Made by a program: the position numbers and the translations under genes. Below, one piece after another: positions 36,961 through 46,956 of a stretch of 64,000 bases of DNA. Source of the DNA: Hemerocallis citrina (lineage: Eukaryota > Streptophyta > Magnoliopsida > Asparagales > Asphodelaceae); NCBI GenBank assembly GCA_017893485.1, contig CM030361.1, positions 140,138,461-140,202,460 of the forward strand. Reading direction: 5' to 3'. The notes below the pieces were generated by a model. It was not told where the DNA came from, searched no databases, and was given only the letters and a program-made list of their open reading frames with translations. Position 1 is the stretch's first letter; every line of letters begins with the position of its first letter.

Positions 36961-37690
36961 TATTCTTTTTAGTTATTCTATGAATTTAAAACTTGAAACA
37001 ATAAGTATGAAATTAAGAGTAGGGAGAGGTTTCTAAGGATACCCTAAAATCAAACAAAAGGGCCCATCATGCTTCCGACCTAGCTAAGCCTCTTTGAGCT
37101 GCTCTGTACCAGTTACTACTAGTGGATAAAATACATTTGGTATGCACCCCGATTTCAGTGTCCTTTTACGTTCCTCCCATCTCAGGAGTACTATGCTCTT
37201 TAAGAGAGCTTCATCGAAGAGATACATCTGGAACAACTAGTAGCACTTTGATACAGACAACCACAATCTAACTCGTTTCCTGCTACTGTGTGTACGACTT
37301 AACTGTAGAAGGTAGTAAATGGGTCTTTTTGTAAGATCCTTCAGATAGAGCCTTACAAAACTCTCTCTGAGTGAAAGAGATTACTTAATCATACCTTATA
37401 TTGTATTAGCACTGATAGATACTAGAACTAGTAGAAAGATAATCTTTTATTCTTTTCAAACTTCTTACAAACCAACCTCTCCTTACAAGATTATATGGAT
37501 TTTTTTCCTTTGAAATTCTCTACCTCCTTCCTTACTAAGCCTGCCTTTATAGGGGGAAGGGATGGCTTTACATTATTGAATCCTTACGTCATTCATTACA
37601 TCATTTTTAATTATTATTCTGATTATTTCATTGATTACATATAGATCGATAATTGAGGCGAATGTCACTGCCTCATTACAGACTACTCTA
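36961..37690 (-). promoter_or_regulatory. endogenous pararetrovirus promoter and leader region
   Basis: On the minus strand the TATA-like CCTATAAAGG (about 37546-37555) is followed by a leader of several hundred bases with no long frame. At about 37110-37095 the leader contains TGGTACAGAGCAGC, which matches the initiator-tRNA-Met primer-binding consensus TGGTATCAGAGC with one base missing. The order TATA, leader, primer site, ORF is the caulimovirid layout. Left-hand decay makes activity unlikely. Confidence 0.5.
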
Positions 37691-38526
37691 GAAAAAGAGA
37701 TTCCTCATGGCCGACATCTTCACATGCTCCACATTTATACTGGTTCTCTGTCTTCATCAAGATACAATAGTATCCAGCAGTTTGTTCTGTCATTATCATT
37801 TCTCCTGTAGACAGCATCTGGTACCAGCTGTTGAATAGCTCATGCCTATCTTGTGGCTGTTTTATTTTTTGCTGTGCTATACATTATTATTTTCTGTCGG
37901 TTTAAACGGTCATGGATCCATATGTTGTCATCTCTTAACTTGATGTCTTTTAGTTCACAATACATATTTCTGAATCTCATTGTCCTTCTTTCTGGGATTA
38001 ACTTCTCAAATTCTTCGGCTTTGTATGGTATAATATTAGATGCTCTGTAGATTATTTGGGTAATCATCCCTATTTTTATAACTTGTTCTGCTGGAAGTTC
38101 TTCATTTTCTTCAAGGTACTCAGGGATTACTTAATACATTCTGACATTTATTTTTTAGGCATTTGTAAGACCAAAATAACTCTTGACTGATTTATATATT
38201 TCTCTTGGCAATTGGATAAGTTCTTCACATTATCTGGATGGATAGATACAATGAATAAGTCCTCTTTCAAATAGTTCCTGTATTGTTCTTAAATTAGCTC
38301 CTAGTAAGATGATGGTCTTGTTCATATGCTGCTATGATATAGTCTTAATAAAATGTTTCACCTCCGTTACTTGACATAATTTCTCAATATATTGTAAAAA
38401 TAAAATTTTCTTTGATACCCTGGTGGGAATTTTCTCAGTGAGCAAAGTCCCCTTGTATGTAGTTTTATTTGAAGATGTATTTGCATCTTCTTTTACTGTT
38501 TGAGTTGGTTTACCCATTTCGCTCAT
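37691..38526 (-). pseudogene. endogenous pararetrovirus: TAV-like (last) ORF
   Basis: Minus-strand frames at 38526-38332 (starts MSEMGKPTQTV) and 38067-37846, with degraded coding text between and after them, form a broken protein of roughly 270 residues. A Cys-pair (CGAC) and nearby His lie near its end (about 37720). It sits between the RNase H-encoding side and the promoter, where the translational transactivator/inclusion-body protein of caulimovirids is found. I could not confirm the TAV domain by motif, so the call is by position. At least three stops are visible. The giant LTR begins seven bases upstream. Confidence 0.45.
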
Positions 38527-39270
38527 TTTTTCTGTAGTGCCCCGAATTTCTAATATGATAACTTAGAAAATACGTGGCACAATCCTAGCATCCACTTCAA
38601 TGTAACAATAAACACAACCAACACCACTAAAATTTTCAATTTTTATTACAACAAACTTTTACAAATCACAGCGGAATTCAAAACAACTCAATAATACTTT
38701 CTGTCATTTACAACTAAAATTATCCCAAAACTGCTTTTACAAATTTACACAAAACTCTTATGAATCAATTTATCTCAAATATGCCTCAAGCATCCAAACC
38801 TCCAAACTCTAAGCAACAACCTGCAACATGTGAGGCTAGAGATGATCCCTAACCCCCAAAACTAAAGGGGTTAGCCATAAATGGTGTGAGTGACATAAAA
38901 TAATCAACATAATTTAATTGACATAAGGTCATCAACAACATGTATTAACCACAATGATAAAGGAATAAGGGGTAACAAAGATGTAAAGCATGGAAACATC
39001 ATAGAATGAAAACAACAAGTGCATCTAGTCTAAAGGTCAAGTGTAGGAAAACTGGAAAACACATACATAAAACCAAGTCAAGAAAACACGATTTCTATAT
39101 GCGGACTCTCTAATGCATACTTGTCGAAGTCTATGCATCCCATTCTATATAGGTTCGGTGCCAGCCCTTAACGTCTCCACTTCATATGGGTTCAATCCCC
39201 GCTATGCGACTAATCTTAACACGATGACTACTACGAGATAAAGATAAACTGTGAGAATTAGCCCATGCCT

Positions 39271-39550
39271 GATAATTCCGTAGATGGATCCCATATCTCA
39301 GGTATTTTACCTGGATAATTCAGGAGATCATCCCACATCTAGACATAGACACATCATCACATGATTACCCCATGTGCGTCGCCTCGACTTCGATAATTCC
39401 GGAGTTCAATCCCACATCTCAAGCAAACCACTTGGATAATTCCGGAGATATATCTCTCATCCTAGGTAATTTACCTGGATAATTCCGGAGATAAATCCCT
39501 CATCTCAAGAAAGTTACTTGGATAAGTCAGGAGATTAAATCTCTCATCTA
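39271..39550. repeat. minisatellite in giant LTR copy 3
   Basis: Six units built on TGGATAATTCCGGAGAT(C/A)AATCCC, the last four spaced 43-44 bp apart (starts about 39391, 39434, 39478, 39521). The unit sequence is unrelated to the arrays in copies 1 and 2, although it lies at the corresponding place in the LTR. Confidence 0.8.
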
Positions 39551-39984
39551 AAGCCGTATTAAGGTGCATAACTCATGTTCCCGTTCATCATATCACCACT
39601 AGTGTCTGTCCTTATCATTTGTGGGTAATTTAATTTCTCAACGAGTCTCCTAGAGTGGTGTACCCTACCGGCCTAAAAATCAAAACTGAATAACTGAAAA
39701 TGCCTCGGTGGGCCTCAACAAAATAACTCAACAAATATCTCAACACCGGTATACTAGGGTCACCTACCTCTAGAGACTCAAACTCAAAAGTCTAAACAAA
39801 TTCCACTAAACAAATGTGGCTCAACTGAATATCTTAAATCAAATACTGAACTGAATATCTCAAAATCATATACTTAACTGAATATCTCAAAATCGATTAC
39901 TGAACTGAATAACAAGTATAGACTGAATTATCTGAGAACCAATCATTCAAAGGAACACTCAAGTTACAAAAACTTATCAGTACC

Positions 39985-40670
39985 AGTCGACTTATACTGT
40001 AGTAAGTCGACTGTCCAGAGTAGAATATCTATAATTTTTACGAAAATAAACTAAGTAACATAAGTTGACTTATAAGAGTCATAAGTTGACTTACTAACAA
40101 TATAAGATGGCTTATAGAAGCATAAGTTGACTTACCAGATCATAAGTAGACTTATAAAAACATAAGGTGACTTACCAAAAACATAAGTAGACTTATAAAA
40201 ACATAAGGTGACTTACCAAAAACATAAGTAGACTTATAAAAACATAAGGTGACTTACCAAAAACATAAGTTGACTTATAAAGTTCATAAGTAGACTTATA
40301 AAAACATAAGTCGACTTAAAGGAGACATAAGTCGACTTATAAGAACATAAGTCGACTCATAAAAACATAAGCCGACTTACCAGAGAGAAATTCCAGAAAT
40401 CTTTAAGAAAATATTCTAAGTGTCATTAGTCGACTTGCAAAGTCATAAGTCGACTTAAAATACAATATAAGTCGACTTAAAAGGTCATAAGTCGACTTAC
40501 CAGAGAAAAATCTAAGATAACTTTGAAAAATAACTTCTAAGTGTACCAGTCGACTGAAAAGGGGTCTAAGTCGACTGTCCAGAACGAATTTTCAAGAAAA
40601 CTAAAGATACAGCAGCTGGATCGTACCAGTCGACTGATTAGTATACCAGTCGACTGTCGGCCTTCAGTCT
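39985..40670. repeat. dense AAGTCGACTT / CAGTCGACTG palindrome array
   Basis: About 30 copies of CATAAG(T/G)NGACTTA(T/C) follow each other at roughly 18-22 base spacing between 40065 and 40500. They include three perfect repeats of a ~40-bp double unit (AAACATAAGTAGACTTATAA plus AAACATAAGGTGACTTACCA). Flanking them at both sides are CAGTCGACTG-type dyads (39985, 40005, 40550, 40575, 40630, 40650). Each motif is palindromic around GTCGAC or a one-base derivative. Confidence 0.88.
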
Positions 40671-41318
40671 GCAATGTTTGGTTGTTCATGATAATCAAAA
40701 TTAGGGTTTTCCAAAAGCAATTGTTGTTTACTAAAATAATTTGTATTTAGGTAAAATCGACAATCTCAAATAATTCTCGTTATTGATACCTTTCCTCAAA
40801 TCAACCATTATCTCAAAGCTAAATTCTCATGTTTAAGATTCCTAATTCTTTCATTAGGGTTCCTCAATACTAAATTTCTTTCACAACTTTTAATAAAAAT
40901 CTGATTTACAAATATAAGATCCAGATGCTCATCATCCGATCATAACCATGCTCAAGTCTTAACATGCTTTTTAACCATACAATTTCATAAATCAAGATCT
41001 ACTCAATATTCTTAAATTTCACATACATGGTCCAAACAGTAACAATTGTTCACATGAATCATACCACAATGTAAGATCCATATCATTCACAACATCAAAT
41101 CAAAAACACAATGTCACTCACATACATAGATCAAAACAACAAAACAATTTTATATCACTCACAAAATCAAAACAAACAAAACAAAGTCACTCACCTTTAA
41201 ATTTTAGGAGAATCCACGAAAAAGTCTTCCTTTTGCTAGATCCAAAAATCCTCCTCCCGATCACCAAGAAAACAATATTTTAATAAATCTGGAGTTGTGC
41301 AGCGAATGATGGCTGCAC

Positions 41319-41334
41319 ACCCTCTTTTATACAG
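41319..41334 (-). promoter_or_regulatory. LTR TATA box (family G copy 3)
   Basis: Minus-strand CTGTATAAAAGAGGG is followed by TGCAGCCATCATTCGCTGCA. This is the strongest TATA match among the three copies and shares the GCAGCC...CTGCACAAC context with the others. Confidence 0.6.
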
Positions 41335-42111
41335 ACCGGGGTTGAAAGGAATCAGGGTTTTGAAGTACTTTTGCAAAATAGTCATTTTTCAATTTATTAC
41401 TTCACATATATAACCTTCCTTAGTTAAAATAAGTTAAATAAATCAAAATTAAATAAAATCCTTTTACCACTAAGTTTTCCAACAACCCAGCACGGTCCAG
41501 AGATAAGAAAATCCCGGATTTACACTCAGGGTGGTAATTTTGCACAAAAGCCCTCCCTTTTGTAATATTTACAAATACCTCATAAAATATTCGTAAAAAT
41601 CCAGAAAAATCCGAAATAATATCTAATAATACATATTATATTTTCCAATCAAAATATTTGACCTTTACTTTCCAGAAAAGCATTTGCACAAGATTCTACA
41701 TAAATTTCATATTTGCAAAAACACCCTTTTTGACTAAATCTTCACTAAATCGACTTTAAATGAAATCTAAATATGTATTTAAATTTAAATGCTAACCATG
41801 GGAAACCAAAATATCAGTAAAAACGAATTTTCATAGTTTATTTAAGATCCAAACGACTTTTTACATAAAAGCCCCTCTCTTTCGAGATATTTGTAAAAAT
41901 AGTTTCTTTATTCAGAAAAATTCCAAAACTTAGAATACACTCCATAATAAGTATGAGAACTTATTAAAAATATAAAATTGTATATTTATACCAAAATTAT
42001 TTGCACGTGTTTCGTACGTGTAAAAAGATAAATATTTGTTAAATCTTTAGAAAATCATTTTAATTCATTTTCAAATATTTAAAATAATATTTGAAAATAC
42101 GGGGTTCTACA

Positions 42112-43265
42112 TCACTCCCTCCTTAGAAGAGTTCTATCCTCAGAACTACTGCTAATGGGGCCCAAACAAACACATCAAGAAGGAATGAAAACTTATGGAT
42201 AGAAACATAATTTAAGGAAATACAATCACACAAGGGAATGCATCTCAACAAAAGATGTACATCATACAGACGAAACAAAATCATGCAAAGAATTCAGAAA
42301 ATCAAACTTCCGCTGCGCAACTCTGATAACTGCCAACGGAAGCCATGCTGCCACACTACTGAACTCCTGCATCCAACTCTGACCTTCTGCTTCATTCTTC
42401 CAAGAATCAGTGGCCACTCCCTCCTTAGAAAGGACATGACTAAGGATAACCACCGCAAGACCTTGCCTGGAAACACCTTAAACTCCACATTAAGACTAAC
42501 AAGAATTAGGCGACACAATTGCATGCAAGAAATCAGTATCAAATAAAACTTTTGTCTTTATTCCATTAATCCAAATAAATCTTGTTACATGAAGAAAATA
42601 CTTAATCTTCAATTATTCCAAATAAAAGTTTTATTTAATACAAAAGGATGAATTTCCAAGTTCTTGCACACACGAGTAATAATCCTGAGTATCCTCATCA
42701 GTCAAGTCAATGCAGACTCTCGCCCCTCTTCAGATCCTTGCCCTTCCCGGCACCATCTTTCTTCAGCTGCGGACAGATCGGTCGAATATGCCCTTCTCGA
42801 CCACAATGATAACACGCCTTCCGAGGTTGGGTGCATGCTGCTCGATGATGTCCTGTCTCACCACAATTGAAACAGGCTTGCTTCGCCGACTTCGGACACT
42901 TTGACCGGTAATGACCTGCCTCCTTGCAGAAATAACAAATCACTTCCCGAGTTGCTGGTGCCTTCTGCACTGGATTGCTGAGCTTGATTTGCTTTGCTGG
43001 GGATTCCTTCCCTTCCTGATCTGATGCTGACCTTCTCCTCTTGAGAGACTCGTCCTGCTTGGTGGGATCAGCGTTAATGAACACCTGTCCAATCCTATAA
43101 TTCCGATCTTAGTTCCGAATCTGTGCCAAATTAACTGCCATCAGCGCATCCAGAGTCTGATGCACCTTGGCGAATTCAGCCTCAAGATCAATTCCAGTTC
43201 CTCGAGAACTTCCAGATCCATCCTCATTGTTGTCCTCGTTCCGGGGTCTGGATGCAACCATACTG
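42112..43265 (-). pseudogene. gag remnant with three CCHC zinc knuckles (family G Ty3/gypsy element)
   Basis: On the minus strand the gag begins at about 43264 with an acidic stretch, then EFAKVHQTLDALMAVNLAQI. The frame at 43084-42707 gives a Lys/Arg-rich linker and three knuckles: CYFCKEAGHYRSKC, CFNCGETGHHRAAC and CYHCGREGHIRPIC, each CX2CX4HX4C. The capsid core between the N-terminal helix and the linker is absent, and no protease, RT or integrase follows. Only about 590 bases separate the knuckles from the polypurine tract (42112-42125) and 3' LTR. It is therefore a large-deletion derivative. The overlapping frames at 42262-42546 are not recognised. Confidence 0.8.
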
Positions 43266-44049
43266 ATCACTACAAAACGAGGGTAAAGTTAGAGAATCAC
43301 ACACACATTTCGCATTCACCTCCATACCCTATGGCAAAACCATACCCCAAACCAAAACATCATGTTTCAAACGAAATGAAATATATGCCTAAGCACAAAT
43401 ACAAATGTGAATGAGAAAATACACATGTAGTATAGCAAATTTACACAAAGAATATATCATAGAATATACAATAATGTAGGATTTAAACAAATGTAAAATG
43501 ACATGCATAGTGAGTATGTTGAAATATGTGGTACATATATAGAAATTTGTAGGAAGTACATGTAGTAATAAAGAATGTAATGATAATGAAGTTTAAGTAA
43601 AAGATAAGTAGTGGGTGTATATTCGAAAAGTATGAAGCGACAAATTTAATAGGTCGCTTTTAAATAGTGGAAAGAAATTATAACAGAAGTGGTCAACTAT
43701 AAGTAATAATGAGGGTATCGAATATAAGGCGCAAAAACATAATAAAGATTTAAATGTGCAGAAACATATCATATTTACATGGGTAAAATATTGCAATCAA
43801 GTTTGAATGCTCCAAAATAAATAAGACAATACAAAATAATGGAAAATATATATAGTATCGAAAATCCAAGTATATATAATAAAATGAAAGTAAATATGCA
43901 AAACAAAATTTATAGTATAGCAAAACAATAATGAAAGGAAATAAAAGTAGCAGTAATAACTTAACACGTAGAAATTCAAAAATTTAAGGTATTATGTAAA
44001 AGTAATATCAAAGTATACGAGTAACAAAATGCACATGAAAGTAAGATAA
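43266..44049. other. unassigned AT-rich sequence; element/virus junction lies here
   Basis: Somewhere in this 780-base stretch the minus-strand gag-bearing element ends and the pararetroviral sequence begins. No LTR, primer-binding site or coding motif can be recognised. The 5' LTR of the family G element is missing. Confidence 0.3.
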
Positions 44050-44281
44050 ATAAGACGCCAAGAAAGAAATGGGTAAGGGTCACAAAATGAATAACTCAAA
44101 CTTTTTTATTACTTTTAAGATTGCTAATAATTTGTTTTCATTTATGTGGTAATTATGTTGGGTTTGTGTGAACGATCCACTAGTATACCTAGCTAATTTT
44201 CCTTCTTTTTCATCATTTTCTATAAATTTTAATATTTCTCTACAATTATCTTCACTTGCATCTATTTTTATTATCCATGTA
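44050..44281 (-). pseudogene. endogenous pararetrovirus: RNase H domain fragment
   Basis: Minus-strand text includes the conserved IDAS acidic site region and YTSGSF followed by a NYHIN-type segment, which is the RNase H core of caulimovirid polymerases. Small frame changes interrupt it. It stops at the target site of the Tat retrotransposon (ATGTA, 44277-44281). The polymerase upstream of it continues at 59976 on the other side of that insertion. Confidence 0.65.
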
Positions 44282-44739
44282 CGATGTGGCTAAATAATCT
44301 GGTTCAATCCAAGCCGTATGATCCACTCAAAATCCGCTCCTCTCTGATCATTAGGCCTGATGATCCAATGGGCTTTCTACAGGTTCAGGCCCACCAAGAA
44401 ACGGGTCGACCCGGGGTTAACATACACACTCTCTCTGCCTATAAATACCAGGCCCCCTTTCCCCTTCAGAAGTAATGAACTTTTCTCCACCTGAACCCTA
44501 GCTTTCATTTATTCTAGTGATTGACTTAATCGTCGGAGGGCCTGTCGGAAGGAACACTCCCGGTGTTTCTAGGAACTTTGCTAGTACCCAGGGCGACTAG
44601 CTACCAGCAGCTCCCCCTCCACAGCTCCTGCATCTCAGATCCAGATATGTGGTTGAGATCTGTCTCAGATTTGTCCCTTCCACTATAAATAACAAGAATT
44701 CACACCTGGTGACCCCACACCCATGATAAAGCAGCATCA
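44282..44739 (+). repeat. left LTR of the Tat element
   Basis: 458 bp. It contains TATAAATACC (about 44441), a probable TATA box, and ends CAGCATCA. Compared with the right LTR it has scattered transitions and lacks a ~10-base segment (GACCCATTAG) next to GGGTCGACCC. By eye the two are about 90% identical, implying an old insertion. Confidence 0.85.
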
Positions 44740-44741
44740 GG

Positions 44742-44760
44742 TTGGCGCCATCTGTGGGAA
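44742..44760 (+). promoter_or_regulatory. primer-binding site of the Tat element
   Basis: TTGGCGCCATCTGTGGGAA lies two bases after the LTR end. It is the site typical of many Tat-lineage elements. Confidence 0.75.
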
Positions 44761-44862
44761 CTTCGATAGACTGATTCGTCTCAGGCTCGGATCCGACCCC
44801 GAGACCCTACCCTTCCATGGCACCAAAGGACAGGAAAGCACCAACGGCAGGACGCCAAGCCG

Positions 44863-46305
44863 ATGCCCCTCATCACTCACGCAGCCATGCCATCACGCAG
44901 GGGTCCCGAAGGCAATGAGGTCCGTGCACTTCACGTTCAGTCGCCGATGACCTCCGGCACGTCCTCGATAACTGAAAACCTACAAATGACCTCCGGCATC
45001 AGCTCAGCCAATCGAGGAGAGGGGTTGCACCCTCTAACCAGGCCCCGACCCACATCATCTATTTGTCTAAGGGCACAGAACATTGGCGCACCCCCTCTCC
45101 GAGAGACTACCCGCCCCCATATGGCCTAGGAAAATAGGCTCCGGTCTCGAAGGCTGAATTCTGAGACTTTCGGAACGAGGTCCTCCACACTCTCCGAGGT
45201 GGCCCCAGAGTCGAGTGTCGAAACAACGACCCTTGCTGGAAGGAAGCCCAGGGCAGCGAATCCCACGGTTCTACACAGCCTACGAGACGAGAGGAGGTTA
45301 TCCTCTAGTGCCTCCATGAAATGGAGAATCACCTTGCTCGGATCGACGAGGGCATGCCCCAACCGAACTAAGGATTTCAGCCTAACCGACCCCTGTTTTC
45401 CGCGGCCATACTCGACATTGAAATCCCGAAGAACTTCAGACCCCCTCAGTTCGAAATGTACATCGGAGAGTCAGATTCTGCTGGTCACATGGAATGGTTC
45501 AAAACCCTCATGATGATTCACAACGCCTCGGATCCTCTCCTTAGTCGCGCATTCCCAGCCACTTTATGCGGCCCAACGCGGGAATGGTTCTCGAAACTCT
45601 CTTCCGGCTCGATCTTCTCGTTCGACCAGTTCGAGGCGAGCTTCCTTGCCCACTTCATGACCAGCCGGAAGGTCGAGAAGATGAGCGCGTCCCTCCTAGA
45701 CCTCAAACAGAAGGAAGGAGAGTCCTTTCGGGACTTTGTGCGAAGGTTCATTACCGAGGCCAGAGCAGTTTCTTCCCTCGATGCTGGCGTTGCATCTGCA
45801 ACCTTCTGACACAATATCCGCCATGGTCAGCTTAAGGCATCTCTGGCAAAGAAACCGCCTCTAGACTTTCCCGACATCCTCAACAGGGTCGAAAAATACA
45901 TCTGTGCCGAGGAGGCTCTACACCTAGGGGGGCAAAAGGAAGACCCCGCTAAGGGGAAGAGAAAAGTTGATGATTCCGTGCCACTGAGGAAGGTCCACAA
46001 AGACGTCTTCGGTCCAAAACAACCTCCACCTATTCCCCGTGTTAAGAGATTAACTCCCCTAACCCAAAGCGCATCAGCCATCCTCATGGAGATCGAGGAC
46101 AAAGGGATAGTCCGCCATCCTCCCCAAGCAAACAACAACAACAAGAGGGATAAGAGGTTCTATTGTCGGTTCCATCGAGACCATGGGCACGAAACTGATA
46201 GTTGCCGCACTTTCAAAGATGAGATTGAGGCACTCATACATAGGGGGTATCAAATGGAGTTCACTCGAACTGACCCGAGGGACCAGAGAACTTCACCTCC
46301 ACCTT
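44863..46305 (+). pseudogene. Tat gag pseudogene
   Basis: The N-terminal part (about 44863-45455) is Pro/Arg/Ser-rich and spread over more than one frame. The capsid-like domain at 45456-45809 reads ESDSAGHMEWFKTLMMIHNA, TREWFSKLSSGSIFSFDQFE and LAHFMTSRKVEKMSASLLDL, the retrotransposon gag family. After a TGA (45807-45809) the same frame goes on through KPPLDFPDILNRVEKYI to 46307, where CRFHRDHGHETDSC gives the CxxH-type knuckle of Tat gags. A TAG at 46305-46307 separates it from protease. Confidence 0.85.
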
Positions 46306-46307
46306 AG

Positions 46308-46805
46308 ACGTCCGGCAGGGGTCCCAAAGTGGAGTCTGAACTAGGAGGGGCCGGGGGAGCAGTCATTCTTCACTGCGTCCATGGAGGACCCATGGGGGGA
46401 GAATCTTGTACCTCACGCAAGGCCTTCGCACGCGAGGTTAACTCCATCCACAACTACATGCCCCCCATGGACCAAGCGGTTCCGATCTCATTCTCCAACA
46501 AAGACCTAGAAGGTGTCCGGCTGCCTCACTGTGATGTTATAGTAATCGGACTCGGTATGGAAAATCATGAGGTCCACTGAGTCCTAGTGGACAACGGAAG
46601 TTTCGTCAATATCTTGTTCCAGGAGGCCTTCAAAAAGCTCAAACTCCCTTGCGAGAGAATGAAGCCGGTCGAGTACACACTTCACGGGTTCTCGGGCATG
46701 CCTGTCCAAATTGAGGGAATCGTCACTCTCGACATGATAGCCGGAACGGCCCCGACCATCCGAACGGAGGCCATGGACTTCATGGTGGTCAACGTCAAGG
46801 CCCCG
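46308..46805 (+). pseudogene. Tat aspartic protease pseudogene
   Basis: In the frame of gag, HCDVIVIGLGMENHEVH is followed by a TGA at 46578-46580, then VLVDNGSFVNILFQEAFKKL. The protease active-site triad is DNGS here. GFSGMPVQIEGIVTLDMIAG and EAMDFMVVNVKAP follow. Homology stops at about 46805, where the protease should lead to RT. Confidence 0.85.
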
Positions 46806-46956
46806 GATCCCCGTCATCGGACATCCGTAACACAACCAGAATCTTTGCCTTCAAATGCATCTCGACACGGTAAATAGCACGGAAATTTAAAACACTTTTA
46901 TTGCCATCAGAGTTAATACATCAATAGTTACGAACATCAATTATTCGTATCAAGCT
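46806..46956. other. unassigned 150 bp at the edge of the inserted LTR
   Basis: This is not Tat sequence. It contains TTTAAAACACTTTTATTGCC, which resembles the interior of LTRs. It may be a second fragment of the inserted LTR family, but no terminus or target duplication supports this. Confidence 0.3.

Larger units (their letters stand above)
38533..42111 (-). mobile_element. giant LTR (family G) copy 3, 3' LTR of a gag-bearing element
   Basis: On the minus strand it starts TGTAGAACCCCGTATTTTCA and ends TTCGGGGCACTACA, 3,579 bp. Directly upstream (minus) is AAGGAGGGAGTGA, a polypurine tract, followed further upstream by a gag with three zinc knuckles. This is therefore the 3' LTR of a minus-strand Ty3/gypsy element. 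Internal order: ACGTG motifs (about 42003-42025), TATA (41319-41334), long AT-rich region, GTCGAC-type array (39985-40670), minisatellite (39270-39550) and a CACCATTTATGGCTAACCCC block (38873-38892). Confidence 0.88.

Noticed and set aside
40065..40500. CRISPR-like regular array of ~20-bp repeats
   Set aside because: The genome is a plant nuclear genome; units are palindromic and contiguous without unique spacers, and lie inside an LTR.
44723..45129. Two overlapping + strand frames (75 and 88 codons) as separate genes
   Set aside because: They lie in the 5' leader and N-terminal gag part of the Tat element and are fragments of it.
45126..46144. Minus-strand frames within the Tat gag region
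   Set aside because: They are shadows of the + strand gag, whose domain content is clear.
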